Positions 1 through 6,197 of a DNA stretch of 13,416 nucleotides are shown here, piece by piece. Positions within the stretch are counted from its first letter, which is position 1; every line of letters starts with the position of its first letter. The notes under the pieces are model-generated. The model saw nothing but the letters and a program-made list of their open reading frames with translations. It searched no databases and was not told where the DNA came from. This DNA comes from Bacillota bacterium (lineage in GTDB: Bacteria; Bacillota; Clostridia; Oscillospirales; Ruminococcaceae): the NCBI GenBank assembly GCA_029550985.1, contig JAKPGH010000085.1, positions 1-13,416 of the forward strand, written 5' to 3'. Made by a program: the position numbers and the translations under genes.

Positions 1-68
1 ACTGGCAGACCGTATTACACGTTTGACGTGTATGCGAGGAATAAAGGGCTTTGCCCGCATATGAAATA
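1..68. other. left edge, no gene assigned
   Basis: This stretch probably holds the end of whatever lies upstream of the hairpin at 69-87. Three plus-strand frames are readable: one stops at 22-24, one stops at 62-64, and the third runs on in frame into hpf. None gives a recognisable protein end. A small GGGC-TTT-GCCC hairpin lies at 46-56. No function is assigned. Confidence 0.3.
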
Positions 69-96
69 CCCCCGGCTATGCCGGGGGATGTTTATT
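69..96 (+). terminator. hairpin, probable terminator of an upstream gene
   Basis: An 8-bp perfect stem (CCCCCGGC, 69-76, with GCCGGGGG, 80-87) closes on a three-base TAT loop. It is followed by a T-rich but interrupted run (TGTTTATTAT). The stem is strong and the U-tract is poor, so it is a likely but imperfect intrinsic terminator, insulating hpf from the gene to the left. Confidence 0.5.
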
Positions 97-144
97 ATCG
101 GCAAAAGTGAATCATTCACAAAAAATTCTCAGTCGGTACTATCC

Positions 145-170
145 TTTTTCATCAATAATATGGTATACTT
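145..170 (+). promoter_or_regulatory. extended -10 promoter of hpf
   Basis: An extended -10, TGG followed by TATACT (161-169), lies 56 bases before the hpf start. No good -35 hexamer sits 17-18 bases upstream, which fits a promoter relying on the TGn extension. The 26 bases 145-170 match the promoter core of the HPt gene (minus strand 2880-2855) at 21 of 26 positions, including 14 identical bases in a row. Confidence 0.55.
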
Positions 171-225
171 AAATTGCAAGACAAGCCTTTCCACCAGACA
201 GATTACTTGCAAAGGAGCTGAGCCC

Positions 226-753
226 ATGACCATTAAGACGATTGCACGGAATACCACGGTGCGGGATTCTTTTAAGAAAAGCCTGGACAAAAAGCTTGCC
301 AAGCTGGACCGGTTTTTCGACGATTCCGCAGTGGCCACCGTTACCGTTATCCACGAAAATGGCAGGGAAACGGTGGAGGTAACCATCAAATCCAATGGTA
401 TGTATTTTCGGGCAGAAAAAACCACCAACGACCGGCTGGATAGTCTGGATGCCGTGGTGGACGCTCTCTTTCGCCAAATTGTCAAGAACAAGACCAAGCT
501 GGAAAAGCGGTTGCGCAAATCCGCCTTTGACGAGGGGTATGACGACGACTTCATCGGCACCCAAAGCACCTACGAAGTGGTCAAATCCAAACGGTTCCCC
601 GTCAAGCCTATGGACGTAGAAGAGGCCATTTTGCAGATGAATTTGGTGGGCCACAACTTCTACATGTTCCGCAACGCTCACAGCGGAGAAATCTGCGTGG
701 TGTACCGCCGCAACGACGGAAATTACGGCCTCCTGGAGCCGGAAGAAGAATAG
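226..753 (+). CDS. hpf: long-form ribosome hibernation promoting factor
   Basis: This is a 175-residue protein of the long HPF/RaiA family. These proteins bind the 30S decoding region and pair two 70S ribosomes into inactive 100S dimers in stationary phase or stress. The N-terminal S30AE-type domain covers roughly residues 3-95. A charged linker with acidic DEGYDDD follows, then the conserved C-terminal dimerisation domain (about 119-175) beginning near KRFPVKPMDVEEAI and including HNFYMFRN. Both domains are needed for the long form, and the length is normal. The ATG at 226 is chosen because AAAGGAG lies 8 bases upstream and homology begins here. An in-frame open extension reaches the window edge but reads through the hairpin at 69-87 and the promoter, so it is not coding. 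The gene stands alone between its own promoter and a terminator. The family's older name, sigma-54 modulation protein, is worth noting because rpoN is 2 kb away. Confidence 0.96.
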   Translation: MTIKTIARNTTVRDSFKKSLDKKLAKLDRFFDDSAVATVTVIHENGRETVEVTIKSNGMYFRAEKTTNDRLDSLDAVVDALFRQIVKNKTKLEKRLRKSAFDEGYDDDFIGTQSTYEVVKSKRFPVKPMDVEEAILQMNLVGHNFYMFRNAHSGEICVVYRRNDGNYGLLEPEEE

Positions 754-775
754 ACTCCAACCGCCCGCCGGTTTG

Positions 776-810
776 AAAAAGGTCCTGCCTGACTCAGGCA
801 GGACCTTTGT
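776..810. terminator. two-way terminator between hpf and the spoIVF-like operon
   Basis: A perfect 10-bp stem (781-790 with 796-805) carries a GACTC loop and is flanked by AAAAA on the left and TTTGTGTTT on the right. It therefore ends hpf on the plus strand and, with the better T-run, the M23-M50 operon on the minus strand. Its position between convergent genes supports this. Confidence 0.9.
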
Positions 811-845
811 GTTTCGTGGAGAAAAGGTTCCGCATTGGAATGAAT

Positions 846-1442
846 CTACTCCCGAAACAGGACGGTAATCACCAGATAGACACAGCAGAGGAAAAGGGTA
901 AAGTTGGCCATTCCCCGCAACAGCAGCAGCAACGACAAGGCAAAGAGGGGAGTGAGAATGAGAAAGCTGACGACGCGGGAAATATTCCGCGCCACATGGG
1001 GCGGAAACAAAATGTCGCAAAGGCAGCGCAAAATCTGCCCGCCGTCCAGCCGGCCTGCCGGCAACAGGTTAAAGAGGGCCACCGCCAGATTGGCCGCAAT
1101 CATCAGCATGGTGCGCATGGAGTGAAAAGACATTCTCCAAAGGAAAAAGGCCGCCAGAAGATTGGCGGCGACGCCGGCGCAGGCCACGGCCAATTCCCGC
1201 GGGTAGGAAAGTTGCGTGGCGCGGGTTCGGATGGTGATGCTGGCCGGGGCAAAATGCACCTCCGCCACCGGAATGCGAAGACAGGCCAACACCAAAAGAT
1301 GCCCCAACTCGTGAATGAGCACGGGAAGGATCAGGTACAGCAGCAGCGCCTGACGGTTGAGCAGGGCAAGACAGGCAATTACGGCAAAAAACCAAAAATC
1401 AAACACCAGCCGCAGCCGGCCGAGACGCAGCGTCAAATTCAC
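846..1442 (-). CDS. spoIVFB: M50 site-2-type membrane metalloprotease, SpoIVFB-like
   Basis: This 198-residue, mostly hydrophobic protein has several predicted membrane segments. The zinc-binding HELGH motif is at residues 44-48, and the second family motif, NLLPAGRLDGG, is at 125-135 with the metal-ligand Asp133. Both lie in hydrophobic surroundings, as in site-2 proteases. In Bacillus, SpoIVFB in the outer forespore membrane cuts pro-sigma-K. It lies directly after a SpoIVFA-like gene, the same order as in Bacillus, which supports that assignment; SpoIVFB-like proteases also occur with other substrates. The start is GTG, overlapping the upstream TGA by four bases (GTGA). GGAG lies 8 bases before the GTG inside the upstream gene, so translation is probably coupled. 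It is short for the family: no CBS domain follows, and it ends shortly after the last membrane segment. The symbol is by similarity of motif and context. Confidence 0.82.
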   Translation of the reverse strand: MNLTLRLGRLRLVFDFWFFAVIACLALLNRQALLLYLILPVLIHELGHLLVLACLRIPVAEVHFAPASITIRTRATQLSYPRELAVACAGVAANLLAAFFLWRMSFHSMRTMLMIAANLAVALFNLLPAGRLDGGQILRCLCDILFPPHVARNISRVVSFLILTPLFALSLLLLLRGMANFTLFLCCVYLVITVLFRE

Positions 1443-2320
1443 TCCACCAGCTCCAGATAGTCACTTAAAATCCAGTACGGGTCCACAAACTGTCCTTCCA
1501 CAATTACCGAAAAGTGCAGATGGGGGCCGGTCGCCAGTCCGGTTTGCCCCACCAGCGCTATGCGCTCCCCCTGCCTTACCGCCATGCCCTCTTTGGCGAG
1601 GATATCCGAGCAGTGTCCGTAAAAGGTTTTGAGGTTGGTGGCGTGCTGCAGAATGATGTAATTTCCGTAGGTTTCGGAGTATCCCACCTCCACCACCTCG
1701 CCGGGGAGCGCCGCCAGAATCCCTCGGCCCTCGGGCGCCGCCACGTCGATGCCGTTGTGAAAGTCCAACTGCCCGTCCACCGGGTGCAGCCGATAAGCGT
1801 AGGCAGAGGTGACTTCCCCCGCGACGGGAGGCCGAGCATAGCCGGCCAGATAGACGGGAGCCAATGTGTGGCCGGGAGGAGCCTCCAATTGCTGGGTGAG
1901 GTTTGGGCCCATGGCGTAGGGAACGGGTTTGGTCACAATTGATAGGGGCTCCAGGTAGCTGTAGGCAAAACTCTCCTGCGCCGTGGATGACTGAGACGAA
2001 GGAGGCGAAACGGGAGGTTCCTCGCCCCACAGGATCCGGCGCAGCAAGTTTTCCACCGACGTAAAGAAGTTCTGGCCGATATTCCCCAACTCCTGGAGAT
2101 AAGCGGCCAGTTGTTCGCCGCTGGCGTCGTTGACCAGTTGCGTAAACTCCTGCTTGAACTGGTCGTATTTTTCATAGTTGATTTTCTTGGCCACGCCAAC
2201 GGCCATCAACAAAATGATGCACACAATGATTTGCACCGTCAGCGCCACGGCAATGGCGTCCACTTCTTCTTCGGCGCGGCGGCTCCGAGAGCGGACGCGG
2301 TAATCTCTTCTCTTTTCCAC
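1439..2320 (-). CDS. membrane-anchored M23/LytM-domain protein, SpoIVFA-like
   Basis: This 293-residue protein has a short Arg-rich cytoplasmic N-terminus (1-20) and one membrane segment (about 24-44). An extracytoplasmic linker with a Pro/Ser-rich part near 102-113 follows, then a C-terminal LytM/M23 domain (about 165-285). The M23 metal and catalytic residues all look present: H188 and D192 in HNGID, H236 in GHCSD, and H267/H269 in HLH. Such domains either cleave peptidoglycan cross-links or act as docking modules. Being first in an operon with an M50 protease matches spoIVFA-spoIVFB, where SpoIVFA anchors and inhibits the protease. Unlike a purely structural partner, this one could be an active endopeptidase. 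The start is GTG, with AAGGAG 6 bases upstream and no better ATG. Alternative: a SpoIIQ-type or general M23 lytic protein. The protein family is secure, the SpoIVFA role is inferred. Confidence 0.85.
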   Translation of the reverse strand: MEKRRDYRVRSRSRRAEEEVDAIAVALTVQIIVCIILLMAVGVAKKINYEKYDQFKQEFTQLVNDASGEQLAAYLQELGNIGQNFFTSVENLLRRILWGEEPPVSPPSSQSSTAQESFAYSYLEPLSIVTKPVPYAMGPNLTQQLEAPPGHTLAPVYLAGYARPPVAGEVTSAYAYRLHPVDGQLDFHNGIDVAAPEGRGILAALPGEVVEVGYSETYGNYIILQHATNLKTFYGHCSDILAKEGMAVRQGERIALVGQTGLATGPHLHFSVIVEGQFVDPYWILSDYLELVE

Positions 2321-2410
2321 AACTGACTCCTTCCCTCCGTTACGGCATGTCTTATTCTATACCTATTCAAATACCAAGCGAAAAATGCAGGATGGGCGAC
2401 TGCCGGTTGG

Positions 2411-2459
2411 GATGCTATCACAAAAAAACAGGACGCCAAAGGCGTCCTGAAAAAGCATC
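2411..2459 (-). terminator. terminator of the HPt gene
   Basis: A perfect 9-bp stem (2429-2437 with 2441-2449) has a three-base loop. On the minus strand it is followed by a run of seven Ts, just past the HPt stop codon. A further outer match (GATGCT 2411-2416 with AGCATC 2454-2459) brackets it. It also separates the HPt gene from the M23-M50 operon downstream. Confidence 0.9.
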
Positions 2460-2465
2460 TATACC

Positions 2466-2813
2466 TTACTTGAGGGAAGGGGAGGGGATCAGCTCCTCTA
2501 TTTCCCGCAGGGTTTCCTTTAGAACTTGGTGATATTCCTTCACTAAAGCGGAGTCCATGTTGTGTTGGCGGAACTGAACCAGCAGCCGGGAAGTGATGTC
2601 GAACAAAGGGTTCAGGGCAAGATTGCCGCTCATCCCCTTGATGGCGTGAACCACATGAGCCGCCGCCTCGTCGTTTCCTGCCGCTATGGCGTCCTCCAGT
2701 TTTTGAAACTCCTCGCTGTCGGCAAACATTCCCAAAAGGCGCAGATAAAGCTGTTGATTGTTTCTCACTCGGGAAAGGCCGGTTTCATAGTCGATGTATT
2801 GGTAGTTCGTCAT
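2466..2813 (-). CDS. standalone HPt (histidine phosphotransfer) domain protein
   Basis: This 115-residue, probably all-helical protein has a single recognisable domain. The HPt signature is at 56-65, HAIKGMSGNL, with His56 the likely phosphorylated residue and the expected Lys-Gly four and five positions... namely K59 and G60 following it. HPt proteins accept phosphate from a receiver domain and pass it to another, in multistep phosphorelays. No kinase or response regulator is present in the window, so its partners are unknown. Start ATG, with AAGGGG 8 bases upstream. It has its own promoter (2855-2884) and terminator, so it is transcribed alone, although no terminator separates it from rpoN upstream. 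Family assignment is firm, pathway unknown. Confidence 0.88.
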   Translation of the reverse strand: MTNYQYIDYETGLSRVRNNQQLYLRLLGMFADSEEFQKLEDAIAAGNDEAAAHVVHAIKGMSGNLALNPLFDITSRLLVQFRQHNMDSALVKEYHQVLKETLREIEELIPSPSLK

Positions 2814-2854
2814 GCATCCAGCCCCTTGTCCAATTTGAAGTGGAAAGCTTTAAA

Positions 2855-2884
2855 AGTATACCATATTCAACATGAAAATATCAA
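2855..2884 (-). promoter_or_regulatory. promoter of the HPt gene
   Basis: On the minus strand, TTGATA (2884-2879) and TATACT (2860-2855) are 18 bases apart, with a TGG extension before the -10. The -10 lies about 41 bases before the HPt ATG. The core is nearly the same as that of hpf. The -35 is only about 20 bases past the rpoN stop. Confidence 0.65.
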
Positions 2885-2904
2885 TTCCGACAGAAGTTTG
2901 TCTA

Positions 2905-4254
2905 TTAATACCTCTTTCGCCCCGCAGCGGAGGGAATGCCCGCCAACTCCCGGTATTTGGTGACGGTGCGGCGGGAGATGTGAATCCCCAGTTTTGCCAG
3001 CTGTTCCGCAAGCTGTTGGTCGGAAAACGGTTTTTTGGGGTTTTCCTTTTCAATGATGCGCTGCAAGTGGGTGATGGCCATATCCTGCGAGGTGTTCTCC
3101 AGCTTTTTGCTCACATGGCGGGAGAAGAAATCTCCCAAACGATAGGTGCCCCACTGGCATTGCAGGTATTTGCCGTGGATGGCCCGGCTGACGGTGGAGG
3201 GATGAATGCCCAAATCCTTTGCCACATCGGCCAGCGTCATGGGAACCAGATGACCGGGCCCTTCCTGGAAAAACCGGGTTTGCCGCCGGACAATGGCGCC
3301 GGAGCAATTCATCATGGTGGCTTTCCGCTGTTGGATGGAGGCAATGAGCTGTTCCGCTTTTTGCAACCGCTCCCGTATGTAGGCGGTGGCTTCCTTGTCC
3401 CCGCCGTTGACAATATTGCGGTAAAAGGCGTTGAGGGTGATTTTGGGCTGAAAGTAGTCGTTGTAGATGATTTCAAAGCGGCCCTCGAAATGCACTACAA
3501 ACAAATCGGGGCGAATATAGGGAACGGCGTTGTAGGCGCTGTAGCCGTTTCCCGGTTTGGGGTTGAGGGACAACAGCTGCGCCCGCGCCTTTTTGACTTC
3601 TTCGATGGTGGCGCCCAAATCCTGCGCCAGCTTGTCCAGATGGTTTTTGGCGAGGGTATCCAGGTGATGTTCAATCAGCTCAAAAAGCAGAGGATGGGGG
3701 CTTTCCATCCGGCGGGCCTGAATCAACAGACACTCCCGCAAGTCCTCGGCGCCCACCCCCGCGGGGTCCATCCGGTGCAGGATGGTCAGCGCTTCTTCCA
3801 GCTTTTGCAAAGTTACTTTCAGGAAGTGGGCCAACTGTTCTTTGCTGCAGGTGAGGTAGCCGTTTTCATCCAGGTTTTCGATAATACGGCGGACCAGCAG
3901 CTCCATGGCGGAACTCAGCCGAAAACCAGGCAACTGCTGAAGCAATACGTCGGTCAGGGAAACGTGAGCGCCCTTTTCCAACAGGGAAGGTTCCCGGGAA
4001 TCTTCCTGGGAAAAGTAGTCGTACTGGTAGGTGTTGGAATGGTCCATCGACTCCAACCACTCCAGTTTTTTCAAACGAGCTTCCCCGGGGTCCTCTTCCT
4101 CCTGGGGCATTTCAATTTCCAACAAAGGATTTTCCAGCACCTCGTTTTGAATGTACTGCTCCAAATCCAAGGTGCTCATTTGCAGAATTTTGAGCGATTG
4201 CTGCATCTGCAGGGTGATAACCTGCTTTTGTGTCTGCGTCAGCTCCAACTTCAT
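2905..4254 (-). CDS. rpoN: RNA polymerase sigma-54 factor
   Basis: This 449-residue protein matches sigma-54 along its length. Region I (about 1-48) is rich in Gln and Leu and begins MKLELTQTQKQVITLQMQQS; it contacts AAA+ activators and holds the complex silent. The core-binding region follows, then a helix-turn-helix around LADVAKDLGIHPSTVSRA. The diagnostic RpoN box near the C-terminus reads SRRTVTKYRE (427-436) and recognises the -24 element. Sigma-54 directs transcription from -24/-12 promoters only with an ATP-dependent activator. No such activator and no convincing -24/-12 site is seen here. Start ATG, with AAAGGG about 10 bases upstream. The gene is transcribed alone or read through into the HPt gene, as no hairpin follows its stop. 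Confidence 0.97.
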   Translation of the reverse strand: MKLELTQTQKQVITLQMQQSLKILQMSTLDLEQYIQNEVLENPLLEIEMPQEEEDPGEARLKKLEWLESMDHSNTYQYDYFSQEDSREPSLLEKGAHVSLTDVLLQQLPGFRLSSAMELLVRRIIENLDENGYLTCSKEQLAHFLKVTLQKLEEALTILHRMDPAGVGAEDLRECLLIQARRMESPHPLLFELIEHHLDTLAKNHLDKLAQDLGATIEEVKKARAQLLSLNPKPGNGYSAYNAVPYIRPDLFVVHFEGRFEIIYNDYFQPKITLNAFYRNIVNGGDKEATAYIRERLQKAEQLIASIQQRKATMMNCSGAIVRRQTRFFQEGPGHLVPMTLADVAKDLGIHPSTVSRAIHGKYLQCQWGTYRLGDFFSRHVSKKLENTSQDMAITHLQRIIEKENPKKPFSDQQLAEQLAKLGIHISRRTVTKYRELAGIPSAAGRKRY

Positions 4255-4305
4255 GAAGTCACCGCCCTTTATAGGAACGTCGCTGTCAATTACTTCACTG
4301 ACTTT

Positions 4306-4334
4306 AGTTTATCATGTTTCCGGTCAATAGTAAA
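4306..4334 (-). promoter_or_regulatory. candidate promoter of rpoN
   Basis: On the minus strand, TTTACT (4334-4329) and TAAACT (4311-4306) are 17 bases apart with a TGA just before the -10. This lies about 52 bases before the rpoN ATG. Both hexamers differ from consensus at two positions, so the call is tentative. Confidence 0.4.
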
Positions 4335-4373
4335 CTCCAATAAAATGCTTGCTCCTTTGCCAAAAAGCGGCAT

Positions 4374-4402
4374 GAAAAAGCCCCGACCTTGCAAGGCGGG
4401 GC
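4374..4402 (-). terminator. terminator of the methyltransferase gene
   Basis: GCCCCG (4380-4385) pairs with CGGGGC (4397-4402) and the inner CCTT with AAGG, with one bulged A. On the minus strand the stem is followed by CTTTTTC. It begins 10 bases after the methyltransferase stop. Confidence 0.85.
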
Positions 4403-4411
4403 CGAAGCACA

Positions 4412-4981
4412 CTAAGCCCGGCGAGTACCGGAAATAAAAAAGAGAGCGCCGTTGTCCACGGTGGCGTCTACATGAAAGTAAGGGCGCATCAAATTGACCA
4501 GGCCTTGGTTGGGATGTACCGGATGCCCGTAGAGCACCTGCCCCAGATACGCGTCTCCCGCTTTTCCCCTGGTGTGGGAAATGCTCAGCCTTCCGCCGGG
4601 GCGAATGAGGGTGAAAAGGTGCTCCAGCAGGCGGTGAGGGTCGCTGAAATGGGGAAAGGCGTTGTATAAAAAACAGCAGTCGCACAGTTCTCCCTGCAAG
4701 GAGAAAACATCGGCGCAGAGAAACTCTACCCTTGGGTCCTGTAGCTTTTTGCGGGCAATTTCAATCATCTTTTCGGCAAAGTCCACCGCTATGACCCGGC
4801 GAGGCTGATAGCGCAACAGGTAGGGTTCCAACACGCCGGTGCCGCAGCCCACGTCCAGAAAATCCATCCCCGGGGACAGATCGGAAAGAGCCAGCATCAG
4901 GGAAATTTTAGCCGGGTCGTGGGTGTGAAGCTGATCCCAGGTAGCGGCCCGACTGTTGAACAAGGCGCGGGTGCTCTGCAT
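4412..4981 (-). CDS. class I SAM-dependent methyltransferase, substrate unknown
   Basis: The Rossmann-type methyltransferase fold is shown by motif I, LDVGCGTG, and by the acidic end of strand 2 in VIAVDFAEKMIEIA. Motif IV-like residues lie near CFLYNAFPHF, and the post-core turn is RPGGRLSISH. The protein transfers a methyl group from S-adenosylmethionine; nothing in the sequence fixes the acceptor, and the small size (189 residues) suggests little beyond the SAM-binding core. The start is uncertain. The ATG at 4981 has GGAG 12 bases upstream, while a TTG at 4999 (six residues more) has AGGAAG 10 bases upstream. I prefer the ATG because family members begin just before the FNSRAATWD segment. 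It is monocistronic, divergent from the NTPase-SAD gene, and ends at its own terminator. Confidence 0.85.
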   Translation of the reverse strand: MQSTRALFNSRAATWDQLHTHDPAKISLMLALSDLSPGMDFLDVGCGTGVLEPYLLRYQPRRVIAVDFAEKMIEIARKKLQDPRVEFLCADVFSLQGELCDCCFLYNAFPHFSDPHRLLEHLFTLIRPGGRLSISHTRGKAGDAYLGQVLYGHPVHPNQGLVNLMRPYFHVDATVDNGALFFISGTRRA

Positions 4982-5173
4982 TTCGAATGGATGCTCCAAG
5001 ATTGACCAACTTCCTATAAGGTGTTTTTAGAGTTGCTCGGCCATACGGGTCGCGGCATCAATTTGCCCCGCAGTATAGCCTTAATTCTACATTTATAGTA
5101 TAATGGTGCTGAATTTCGTTGTCAATGAGGTCGAAGCGGGAGTATCCGCCTCAAAACGTCGGGAGGACACAGT
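4982..5173. promoter_or_regulatory. divergent intergenic region with candidate promoters both ways
   Basis: The plus strand has a perfect TATAAT at 5099-5104, 69 bases before the NTPase-SAD start, but no good -35 at normal spacing. The minus strand has TATACT (5078-5073) toward the methyltransferase, also without a clear -35. The two -10 elements are about 20 bases apart, so the promoters would overlap. No riboswitch or clear operator is seen. Confidence 0.35.
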
Positions 5174-6148
5174 ATGATTTTTAACCTCACCCAGGACCAG
5201 TTGCGATATTCCGTCTATTTTGCCCCGCGGGGGGAGCAACGGCTGCTTAATCTAGGATATCAAATTTCCCAGATGTATCTCAGCGCAAAGGACCTGCTGA
5301 TCGGCATCATCGGCAGCCCCGGCTCCGGAAAAAGCCTGCTGGTAAAGGGCATGTTTCCCGGACTGGAGCTTACCAACGACGACAACGGCGTCAACGTCCG
5401 CCCGCTGCCGCTGCTGGATATCAACGGAAACCTGTTTTTCAGCCCCCACACCTACCATGTGGATGTCCGCTTTGAGCAGGCGTTTACCCAACTGGGGGAA
5501 TTGGCGGCGGCCATCCAAAAGGCGGTGGATTTGGGCAAGCGGGTGGTGGTGGAGCATTTCGAGCTGGTGGCTCCTCTGCTCAAGCAGAGCGCCGATTTGA
5601 TTGTGGGCATCGGGGAGGAGGTCATTGTCACCCGCCCCAATGTCTTCGGGCCCTTGCCTCAGGATATTGCCGATATTGTTCATATCTCCATCCGCTACCG
5701 CAAGATGGCTCACACCGCCGAAGATCTTTCCACCATGGTGCTCATCAATGAGTTCGGCTTCGAGTCCAACACCTTTTACAAGCACGGAGACGTGCACCAC
5801 GGCTTTGTCCTTCAGTTTATGGAGCCCCCACGCTTCGACCTGGAAAAGGTGGAAAAGAGGGTGCGGGAACTGATTCGGCAAAATCTGGAGGTCAGCTTTG
5901 TGGACGACGAGCACATTAAAATCGGCGAGACTCTTTTCCGATGCACCGGCCCCCGCATTCATGTGGCCAACACAAGCGAAATCGAAGGGTTCCGCCTCCT
6001 GGACGAGATTCAGTACGACCGCCAAAGCGAACTGTATTTTGTCACCGGGCTGGTGGGCAAAGAGCGGTTCGAGCGTTTGGATGATTTGAACAGTATCCGC
6101 CTCGCCCCCACCGATATTATCGAGCAAGCGGGTTCCAATGGCCATTAA
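5174..6148 (+). CDS. P-loop NTPase fused to a ThrRS/AlaRS second additional (SAD) domain
   Basis: This 324-residue protein has two recognisable parts. The N-terminal half carries a Walker A motif, GSPGSGKS (47-54), after a hydrophobic strand, and a possible second strand VVVEHFEL (124-131). This resembles small P-loop kinases or ATPases. The C-terminal half resembles the editing-type SAD domain of alanyl- and threonyl-tRNA synthetases and AlaX. RKMAHTAEDL (177-185) aligns with the HTATHLL helix, GFVLQF...LEKVEKRVRELIRQNLEV with the following segment, and C257...H263 with VANTSEI (264-270) with the CGGTHVxNTxEI motif. Two metal ligands are altered: H-x3-D in place of H-x3-H, and five rather than three residues between Cys and His. 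A role in tRNA proofreading, tRNA binding or nucleotide sensing is possible but not shown. Start ATG, with GGAGG 8 bases upstream. It is transcribed alone and ends at a two-way terminator. Confidence 0.85.
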   Translation: MIFNLTQDQLRYSVYFAPRGEQRLLNLGYQISQMYLSAKDLLIGIIGSPGSGKSLLVKGMFPGLELTNDDNGVNVRPLPLLDINGNLFFSPHTYHVDVRFEQAFTQLGELAAAIQKAVDLGKRVVVEHFELVAPLLKQSADLIVGIGEEVIVTRPNVFGPLPQDIADIVHISIRYRKMAHTAEDLSTMVLINEFGFESNTFYKHGDVHHGFVLQFMEPPRFDLEKVEKRVRELIRQNLEVSFVDDEHIKIGETLFRCTGPRIHVANTSEIEGFRLLDEIQYDRQSELYFVTGLVGKERFERLDDLNSIRLAPTDIIEQAGSNGH

Positions 6149-6155
6149 AACAGGA

Positions 6156-6194
6156 AAAACAGGAGCAGACGCCGTAAACGTCCGCTCCTGTTTT
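6156..6194. terminator. two-way terminator between the NTPase-SAD gene and spoIIR
   Basis: An 11-bp stem (AAAACAGGAGC, 6156-6166, with GCTCCTGTTTT, 6184-6194) has an inner GACG/CGTC match. It has A-runs on the left and T-runs on the right, so it ends both converging genes. It lies 7 bases past one stop and 3 bases past the other. Confidence 0.92.
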
Positions 6195-6197
6195 GAT

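Noticed and set aside
3..17. TGGCAG as a sigma-54 -24 element
   Set aside because: No GC falls at the required distance downstream, so the -24/-12 pair is incomplete.
1..24. end of a comF-type gene upstream of hpf
   Set aside because: The gene order would fit many Firmicutes, but none of the three short frame ends resembles a ComF C-terminus.
28..225. N-terminal extension of hpf
   Set aside because: It is open in frame but runs through a strong hairpin and the promoter, lacks family similarity, and the ATG at 226 has an excellent ribosome binding site.
920..940. CAG triplet run
   Set aside because: It encodes a leucine run in a membrane segment of the M50 protease, and is too short to call a repeat element.
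2872..4437. 521-codon plus-strand open frame
   Set aside because: It lies opposite rpoN, which has full family similarity. The frame has no ribosome binding site, no recognisable domain, and a composition typical of an antisense shadow.
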